Source: Desulfomonile tiedjei
Lineage (GTDB): Bacteria > Desulfobacterota > Desulfomonilia > Desulfomonilales > Desulfomonilaceae
Direction: 5' to 3'
Assembly: GCA_020718965.1 (NCBI GenBank)
Contig: DYRE01000075.1
Coordinates: 1-9,086 of the forward strand
DNA: 9,086 nt
How positions within the stretch are numbered: the first letter of the stretch is position 1; each line of letters opens with the position of its first letter. Shown here one piece after another: positions 1 to 3,917 of this stretch. The notes under the pieces are model-generated. The model worked only from the letters and a program-made list of their open reading frames with translations. It had not been told where the DNA came from and ran no database searches. Position numbers and translations under genes: made by a program.

Positions 1-73
1 GTTTTCAATATATTCTTCTGCTATCTCAGCCTATTAACTCAAAAATGGCAAAACTGTAGTAGAATATAAAGGC

Positions 74-577
74 ATGAAGGCTCGACTGGGAGAACACGTG
101 TTTCTTGCCCCGGGAGTAGTCTTGTTGGGTGACATAGAGATAGGCGATCACAGCAATTTATGGTTTTACACCGTTGCACGGGCGGACGTCAATTTTATCA
201 GGATAGGTCGACAGACAAACATTCAGGACCACTGCGCGTTGCACGTGACCACTGGCAAATTCCCCCTGATTATTGGAAATGAAGTTATAATAGGCCATAG
301 CGCTGTTCTGCATGGATGCTCAATTCAGGACAAAGCCCTGGTGGGGATAGGAGCCTTGGTCCTTGATGGAAGCGTGGTGGAAGAAGGGGCCATAGTTGCG
401 GCCGGTTCAGTTGTGAGTCCTGGAAGTGTCATCCCTGCCAATAAGGTGGCGATTGGCGCGCCCGCCCGGCCCGTAAGAGATTGTACTCAAGAAGAGCGTG
501 ACTTCCATTTGATTAATTCAGCCAGATACAGGGATTACGGCAAAAGCTTCTCAGAAATCACCAGAATCATCGAATAA
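74..577 (+). CDS. gamma-carbonic anhydrase family protein (left-handed beta-helix hexapeptide protein)
   Basis: The 167-residue protein is built of hexapeptide repeats (imperfect [LIV]-G-x-x-x-x units from about residue 10 to 130), the left-handed beta-helix fold of the gamma-carbonic anhydrase/YrdA/CaiE group. The three metal-ligand histidines expected in this family are present: H57 in LHV, H75 in IGHS and H80 in LHGC. The family's conserved arginine is in RAD (R36), and Q51-D52 precedes the first histidine. Length is normal (family about 170-190), and the C-terminal helix (about 138-163) is the usual trimer-packing helix. Such proteins are cytoplasmic trimers binding Zn or Fe. Some hydrate CO2 and many have no proven activity, so the reaction is inferred. 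ATG at 74 is the only conventional start after the in-frame stop at 35-37, but AAAGG sits too close to be a good ribosome site. No clear promoter or terminator flanks it. Confidence 0.9.
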   Translation: MKARLGEHVFLAPGVVLLGDIEIGDHSNLWFYTVARADVNFIRIGRQTNIQDHCALHVTTGKFPLIIGNEVIIGHSAVLHGCSIQDKALVGIGALVLDGSVVEEGAIVAAGSVVSPGSVIPANKVAIGAPARPVRDCTQEERDFHLINSARYRDYGKSFSEITRIIE

Positions 578-666
578 CAAAACCAGTGTTATTTCAATCA
601 GATCACTAGCAACGAGGGCTGGGGGGTACATTTTCTGCTCTTTTAGTTAATGTATTACTTTAATTA

Positions 667-695
667 TTGACAATATCTAATTGTTATGCTTTATT
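667..695 (+). promoter_or_regulatory. candidate sigma-70-type promoter for the small acidic protein gene
   Basis: A perfect -35 hexamer TTGACA (667-672) is followed after 17 bases by TTTATT (690-695), a 4/6 match to the -10 consensus. An extended -10-like TGTTATGCT (682-690) is an alternative. Transcription would start near 702, just ahead of a 5-bp hairpin (GTTGC 704-708 / GCAAC 712-716), leaving a leader of about 44 bases before the ATG at 746. Confidence 0.45.
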
Positions 696-732
696 TATTT
701 TCAGTTGCGTTGCAACGGTATTTATCGAAGAC

Positions 733-739
733 GGGAGGA
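733..739 (+). promoter_or_regulatory. Shine-Dalgarno site that sets the start of the small acidic gene
   Basis: GGGAGGA lies 6 bases before ATG 746. An upstream in-frame ATG at 686 overlaps the candidate promoter and has no ribosome site, so 746 is the better start. Confidence 0.8.
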
Positions 740-745
740 TCAAGC

Positions 746-925
746 ATGCCTCATTCCCACAATATTGATTATTACATCGGCCGAGTGAAAGAAGAGTCAC
801 TCGCCGAAGCTCTTGCCGATTTTGAAGATCCCCTAGAGGGTGGTCCGGTGGACCTATTATCCTCCCTTGAAGCCGACGAAGAATTTGTCGATGATGAATT
901 GACGATAGACTTCGACGACTTTTGA
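746..925 (+). CDS. small highly acidic protein of unknown function (59 aa)
   Basis: I do not recognise a family. The 59-residue product begins MPHSHNIDYY and is dominated by Asp and Glu (about 19 acidic residues against very few Lys/Arg), with most of the charge in the last 20 residues, which end in DDF. There are no cysteines, no signal peptide and no membrane segment, so a soluble cytoplasmic protein is expected. Residues 13-25 could form an amphipathic helix; the rest is probably flexible. The gene forms its own transcription unit: TTGACA-type promoter upstream, a strong Shine-Dalgarno site, and a 14-bp-stem terminator 20 bases after the stop. That is more regulatory apparatus than a chance ORF would have, so I think it is real. 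An adaptor or metal/nucleic-acid-mimic role would be guesswork. Confidence 0.7.
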   Translation: MPHSHNIDYYIGRVKEESLAEALADFEDPLEGGPVDLLSSLEADEEFVDDELTIDFDDF

Positions 926-944
926 CCTCATATATTGCACAGAC

Positions 945-988
945 AACAAAACGACCGGACACTTCAGTGAGCCGGTCGTTTTGTTTTT
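945..988. terminator. strong bidirectional rho-independent terminator between convergent genes
   Basis: A perfect 14-bp inverted repeat pairs AACAAAACGACCGG (945-958) with CCGGTCGTTTTGTT (972-985) around a 13-base loop, and a T-run follows to 988. The A-rich outer part of the left arm supplies a U-tract on the minus strand, so it can end both the small acidic gene (+) and yggT (-), which converge on it. Confidence 0.92.
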
Positions 989-1012
989 ACAATGCTTGTT
1001 TGGTGGTAATAT

Positions 1013-1312
1013 TTAACGTAGGGCGTCAGCTATCTGGATGAGTGTTTTCACCAGAAATTGCTGTAGAAATACGATGGCTAGCAAGACTATCATAGGAGAA
1101 AAATCTATTCCCATGGGAAGTATCGGGAGATTTCGCCGAACAAAGGCAAAAACGGGCTCTGTTATCCCATAAAGAAAACGAACAATTGGATTGTACGGAT
1201 CCGGATTAACCCATGAGATCAAAGCTGAAATGATGACCACCCACATATAAATTGACAAAGCGATGTCGACCACATGAGCCAAGGCATAAATCAGATTACC
1301 AACTATGAACAT
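1013..1312 (-). CDS. yggT: YggT family integral membrane protein
   Basis: The 99-residue protein has two hydrophobic membrane spans (about residues 5-33 and 72-93) separated by the family signature: SWVNPDPYNPIVRFLY (33-48), TEPVFAFVRR and a LPxxxGIDFSPM segment. This is the YggT (YGGT, PF02325) pattern and length. Family members are inner-membrane proteins, linked in some bacteria and in plastids to cell division, membrane organisation or osmotic protection; the molecular function is not settled. GAGG lies 6 bases before the ATG. The gene lies downstream of the HU gene on the same strand, but a terminator stands between them. I see only a weak TAAAAT -10-like box for its own promoter. In E. 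coli yggT neighbours yggU (DUF167); here the DUF167 gene is about 1.8 kb away, so the association is loose. Confidence 0.9.
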   Translation of the reverse strand: MFIVGNLIYALAHVVDIALSIYMWVVIISALISWVNPDPYNPIVRFLYGITEPVFAFVRRNLPILPMGIDFSPMIVLLAIVFLQQFLVKTLIQIADALR

Positions 1313-1415
1313 ATTTTTCCTCTTCCAGCGCTCAAAGCCACTGACATGATTTTATTTGAAATCCGCTACTGGACCGGTCAGGACTTTGAGTTCCCATATT
1401 TTTACGCAGCCCATA

Positions 1416-1439
1416 AAATCAAAAGCGCCCTGAGGCGCT
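1416..1439 (-). terminator. rho-independent terminator downstream of the HU gene
   Basis: On the minus strand a perfect 6-bp GC-rich stem, AGCGCC / GGCGCT (plus-strand positions 1424-1429 and 1434-1439) with a 4-base loop, is followed by TTTTGATTTT. It lies about 115 bases beyond the HU stop codon and upstream of yggT, so it should separate the two transcripts. Confidence 0.75.
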
Positions 1440-1554
1440 ATGAAATCAAAGCTATGAGGTGATACAAAACGCCTCAAAATTCAGAATAGTGCGTTTCATA
1501 AATATGCGCAATTCAAACCGCATTAAATTTTTAAAAAAATAACTTACACAAGAA

Positions 1555-1827
1555 TTACTTAATTGATTCTTTCAAAGCCTTCGCAGGGGAAAACTTCGGA
1601 GCCTTGGCCTCTTTGATGCTTATTTTTTCTTTCGTGCGCGGGTTTATACCCGTTCTCGCTTTTCTAAGCACCACTGAAAACTTGCCGAAACCGGGAACTG
1701 ATATTTCCTCTCCGGCGATTAACGCGTCAGCGATTGTCGAAAAAACCAACTCTATGGATTCCGACGCATCTTTTTTGGTCGTTTGGCCCTTCTCGGCCAG
1801 TTTGTCTACAAATTCAGCTTTTGTCAT
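1555..1827 (-). CDS. HU family DNA-binding protein
   Basis: This is a 90-residue histone-like nucleoid protein, exactly the standard HU length. The N-terminal helices (MTKAEFVDKLAEK onward) form the dimerisation body. The family signature GFGKFSV (about residues 47-53) leads into the beta-arm RKARTGINPRT, whose Pro in the GINPRT turn is the residue that intercalates between bases. The C-terminal helix has KAPKFSPAKALKESI. Dimers bend DNA with little sequence specificity and help compact the chromosome. The start is ATG at 1827: GGGAGG (plus-strand 1835-1840) sits 7 bases upstream. A TTG two codons earlier would leave only 1 base to that site. It is transcribed alone from a TTGACA promoter and ends at the terminator near 1416-1439. 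HU and IHF subunits are close relatives; the sequence favours HU. Confidence 0.95.
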   Translation of the reverse strand: MTKAEFVDKLAEKGQTTKKDASESIELVFSTIADALIAGEEISVPGFGKFSVVLRKARTGINPRTKEKISIKEAKAPKFSPAKALKESIK

Positions 1828-1834
1828 TCTCAAG

Positions 1835-1840
1835 CCTCCC
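1835..1840 (-). promoter_or_regulatory. Shine-Dalgarno site that sets the HU start
   Basis: GGGAGG on the minus strand lies 7 bases from ATG 1827 and gives the standard 90-residue HU, rather than the 92-residue version starting from TTG 1833. Confidence 0.8.
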
Positions 1841-1883
1841 TCTCAAACAATTATAAATTTAGTCACTAAAAACCAATGTTGAA

Positions 1884-1913
1884 TCTATACGACCCGAAAA
1901 CGTCAAGTGTCAA
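1884..1913 (-). promoter_or_regulatory. sigma-70-type promoter of the HU gene
   Basis: On the minus strand a perfect -35 TTGACA (plus 1908-1913) and a -10-like TATAGA (plus 1884-1889) are 18 bases apart. The predicted start near 1877 leaves a leader of about 50 bases before ATG 1827. A second TTGAC lies 7 bases into the spacer, so the -35 core is duplicated in tandem. Confidence 0.65.
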
Positions 1914-2172
1914 GAAAATAGTCGATTTCTGACCTTTCGGAACATCGCTTTCAAGCCCTTCTTCAGCAACTACGGAACTATCCAGCTCTCTTCAGAGACC
2001 AGTAAAACCTAGCGTAAACACGCAAGAATAAATAATTAGATGGATTTAATAATTTATGTAACATATTGTTTAGTTTAACTTTAATATGGCGATGTATATC
2101 CACAAAATGACGAAAGTGTATTGGCGGGCCGACAAAAAATTAAATTTAGGGGGACTCCAATAACAATAACGG

Positions 2173-2201
2173 TTGACTGAAAAAACGCGTACATGTAAAG
2201 G
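2173..2201 (+). promoter_or_regulatory. possible promoter for the ferredoxin gene
   Basis: TTGACT (2173-2178, 5/6 match) lies 17 bases before TAAAGG (2196-2201, 3/6 match), which is preceded by TG. Spacing is ideal but the -10 is poor. It would give a leader of about 55 bases to ATG 2262. Confidence 0.35.
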
Positions 2202-2261
2202 TCAGATACTGAATGTTTCCAAACCTATCAAATCTATATCCTGACAGACGAAGGAGGAAAA

Positions 2262-2456
2262 ATGGCTAAAACGTTAGTTATCGATCAAGAGGCCTGCAGC
2301 GGTTGCGGAACTTGTGCGGCTATTGCGGAAGATTGTTTTGCAGTAAGTGATGAGACCGATAAGGCCTATGTTGTTGATCAAAGCGCGTGTTCTGAGGACG
2401 AAATTCAAGAAGCCATCGATACTTGCCCTGAAGAGGCTATTTCCTGGCAGGAATAA
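2262..2456 (+). CDS. [4Fe-4S] ferredoxin, Desulfovibrio-type single-cluster
   Basis: This is a 64-residue, acidic, cytoplasmic electron carrier. C12-x2-C15-x2-C18 near the N-terminus and C55-Pro near the C-terminus supply the four ligands of one [4Fe-4S] cluster. The DKAYVVD strand in the middle and the EAIDTCPEEAI ending closely resemble the short ferredoxins of sulfate reducers. Only one full set of ligands is present, so the second cluster of two-cluster ferredoxins is absent. Two further cysteines, C25 and C43, do not fit the usual positions of the disulfide seen in D. gigas ferredoxin II. It would shuttle low-potential electrons, for example for pyruvate:ferredoxin oxidoreductase or hydrogenase, but no partner gene is nearby. 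An excellent ribosome site, AAGGAGGA, precedes ATG 2262. A YkgJ-family gene follows after 68 bases. Confidence 0.95.
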   Translation: MAKTLVIDQEACSGCGTCAAIAEDCFAVSDETDKAYVVDQSACSEDEIQEAIDTCPEEAISWQE

Positions 2457-2471
2457 TTTCCGGACGCTCGT

Positions 2472-2504
2472 TTGATCACGTAAGTAGTTTGTAATAAAAA
2501 CTAC
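2472..2504 (+). promoter_or_regulatory. weak promoter and/or AT-rich hairpin between ferredoxin and YkgJ genes
   Basis: TTGATC (2472-2477) and TAAAAA (2495-2500) are 17 bases apart, each a 4/6 match. Overlapping them, GTAGTTT (2484-2490) and AAACTAC (2498-2504) form a 7-bp stem with a 7-base loop and no following T-run, so it is unlikely to be a terminator. Either reading is weak. Confidence 0.25.
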
Positions 2505-2524
2505 AGATTAGTAGGCGTCATAAA

Positions 2525-3112
2525 ATGGATTCCGGAAATACGGTCGGTTTTCGACAGGGAATTGGTATTAGCTCCCGTCTCCAAGAGCTTTACGAACAAA
2601 TAGATGATATCTACAGAAAGGTGGCCATTCAATCTGCGTTTAGCTGCGAAGGTTGTGATGGAGCGAAATGCTGTACGGTAGATTTAATTGTTCATACCTT
2701 TGCTGAAATGCTTTACATGAGACGGGGGCTTGACGCCTTAAATCAGTCGACCAGGCTGGAAATAAATCAACGAAGCAAACAAATTGTTGAGCTTAAACGA
2801 CTAGATTCTCTAGGAGAATATAGAAATACTGTTTGCGCCGCCAATCTCAATGGAAAATGCTTGATCTACAATTATCGGCCCATGATATGCAGACTGGCCG
2901 GAATTGCGCATTTCATCGAAAAACCTGACGGAACCAGGGTATTTGGTCCGGGTTGCGACCGTTTCGAACATATCGTGAATGACAACATTTCTTTCGAAAA
3001 GATTGACCGAACACCATTTTATAGAAAACTCGCCGAATTGGAAATTGAGACAATTAACTCGCAGGGTAAGAGAACATCGAGTAGAACCATAGCTGAAATC
3101 CTGGCTACCTAA
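2525..3112 (+). CDS. YkgJ family cysteine-cluster protein (putative zinc/iron-chelating)
   Basis: The 195-residue protein carries the YkgJ (PF03692) pattern: C41-x2-C44-x4-C49-C50, then C104 and C112, then YRPMIC122R, and finally C144 in GPGCDRF. Eight cysteines in this order are thought to chelate a metal (zinc or an iron-sulfur centre); no reaction is established for the family. The N-terminal 40 residues form an amphipathic helical lead-in, and the C-terminal 50 residues are charged and variable. There is no signal peptide or membrane span, so it should be cytoplasmic. ATG 2525 has only a poor ribosome site (TAGG about 10 bases upstream). The gene follows the ferredoxin gene on the same strand, which is suggestive of a shared metal or redox context. 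Its stop codon overlaps the stop of the convergent DUF167 gene by 3 bases, leaving no room for an intergenic terminator. Confidence 0.85.
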   Translation: MDSGNTVGFRQGIGISSRLQELYEQIDDIYRKVAIQSAFSCEGCDGAKCCTVDLIVHTFAEMLYMRRGLDALNQSTRLEINQRSKQIVELKRLDSLGEYRNTVCAANLNGKCLIYNYRPMICRLAGIAHFIEKPDGTRVFGPGCDRFEHIVNDNISFEKIDRTPFYRKLAELEIETINSQGKRTSSRTIAEILAT

Positions 3113-3393
3113 CTCAAGAGATCCGTCTCCGCTTTTTCCCTGGAAATTCCTCTAATCGAGAGATGTTTATCCCTTGAACGTCCTCCTCTTGTAATAGTCA
3201 CATCTGATTGACGAATTCCCAACTTCTTAGAAACAAGTTTTATGAGTTCTTTGTTGGCTTTCCCTTCAACCGGGGGACATGTCAGCCTGAAATTTATTCT
3301 GCCATCGGCTCCTCTAAAGATTGAGTTGAAGGGACAGCCAGGTGTAACTCTAACGGCAAGCGAAAATATTTCCTCTGGCGTTGTTTGTTTCAG
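3109..3393 (-). CDS. yggU: DUF167/YggU (UPF0235) family protein with a probable non-AUG (CTG) start
   Basis: Reading the minus strand, an uninterrupted frame encodes about 94 residues with the DUF167 pattern: LAVRVTPG near residue 12, then FRLTCPPVEGKANKEL (about 35-50), KKLGIRQSDV, and TRGGRSRDKHLSI near 68-80. This matches the family core (VRLTAPPVxGKANxxL, then GxTSRxK), and the length is typical (95-100). Function is unknown in all members. There is no ATG, GTG or TTG in frame before the conserved core; the frame is open back to a TAG within lspA. The best start is CTG at 3391-3393, which overlaps the lspA TGA as CTGA, the same geometry as the ATGA overlap used between ileS and lspA upstream. 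AGG 8 bases upstream is a weak ribosome site. Alternatives are a -1 frameshift from lspA (a T5 run lies near its end), another non-AUG start, or a gene that has lost its start. The start is therefore uncertain, but the family call is firm. Confidence 0.8.
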   Translation of the reverse strand: MKQTTPEEIFSLAVRVTPGCPFNSIFRGADGRINFRLTCPPVEGKANKELIKLVSKKLGIRQSDVTITRGGRSRDKHLSIRGISREKAETDLLS

Positions 3394-3917
3394 GTTGATT
3401 GCCTGTTCGCAAAAAGGAGCCTAAGACAGAAAATAATAGCCCCTGTTGTAAGGGCGAAATCAGCTACATTAAATGCGGGCCAATGTATTCCCCGAAAGTG
3501 AATGTCGATAAAATCCGTTACTTCTCCGAAGATAATCCTGTCCAGAAAATTCCCCGCCGCGCCGCCGAAAAATAATGCAAATCCAATCAGAGCATACTTT
3601 TCGAGACGCTGGGACATTACTATCCATAGAATAGCCAACAAAGCGAAAAACGAAATGGCCGATAAAATTACGCGGTTAATTAAATTGCCTTTGTCCGCGA
3701 ACATGCCAAACGCCGCTCCAGAATTTTTAACATGAACAAGATTCAAAAATCCCGGTAAAATAGTTTCCGAGGTGTTGAGTGGAATCAAATCTGAAACCAG
3801 GTATTTTGTTACCTGATCAACCACGATGATAATGGCCGAAACTACAGAGAAAAAAACCAAAAACCTTTTTGGGCTCTCATCCATCAGGACACAACCAATA
3901 ACAGGCTCACTTGTCAT
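3390..3917 (-). CDS. lspA: lipoprotein signal peptidase (signal peptidase II)
   Basis: This 175-residue polytopic inner-membrane aspartic protease removes signal peptides from diacylglyceryl-modified prolipoproteins. Four membrane spans are visible (about 18-38, 58-76 region, 84-102 and 155-172). Conserved motifs are present: VDQVTKYL (33-40), NSGAAFG (65-71), GNFLDRIIFGEVTDFID (122-138) and PAFNVADFAL (147-156). D135 and D153 fit the catalytic pair by alignment with the P. aeruginosa enzyme. The ATG overlaps the ileS stop as ATGA, indicating translational coupling. A second Met at residue 12 is a possible alternative start that would still keep all motifs. The TGA stop overlaps the probable CTG start of the DUF167 gene. 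ileS-lspA adjacency is the usual proteobacterial arrangement. Confidence 0.96.
   Translation of the reverse strand: MTSEPVIGCVLMDESPKRFLVFFSVVSAIIIVVDQVTKYLVSDLIPLNTSETILPGFLNLVHVKNSGAAFGMFADKGNLINRVILSAISFFALLAILWIVMSQRLEKYALIGFALFFGGAAGNFLDRIIFGEVTDFIDIHFRGIHWPAFNVADFALTTGAIIFCLRLLFANRQST

Larger units (their letters stand above)
1828..2261. other. gene-free, AT-rich divergent intergenic region
   Basis: About 430 bases separate the divergent HU and ferredoxin starts. The left part carries the HU ribosome site and promoter. The middle (about 2025-2090) is strongly AT-rich and free of convincing ORFs. The right part holds a possible ferredoxin promoter. A tiny ORF at 2086-2163 (25 aa) has no ribosome site. 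A weak TCTC/GAGA hairpin occurs near 1990. I see no recognisable RNA gene here. Confidence 0.7.

Noticed and set aside
684..962. Minus-strand ORF of 92 codons opposite the small acidic gene
   Set aside because: It spans the terminator stem and the promoter of the plus-strand gene, has no ribosome site and resembles no family; it is a shadow.
1274..1462. Plus-strand ORF of 62 codons overlapping the yggT start
   Set aside because: No ribosome site before its ATG, it overlaps yggT and runs through the HU terminator stem; no recognisable motif.
2086..2163. 25-codon basic ORF in the HU-ferredoxin spacer
   Set aside because: No Shine-Dalgarno site, very short and in AT-rich non-coding sequence.
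3242..3424. Plus-strand ORF of 60 codons
   Set aside because: It lies antisense to the well-supported DUF167 gene and has no family features.
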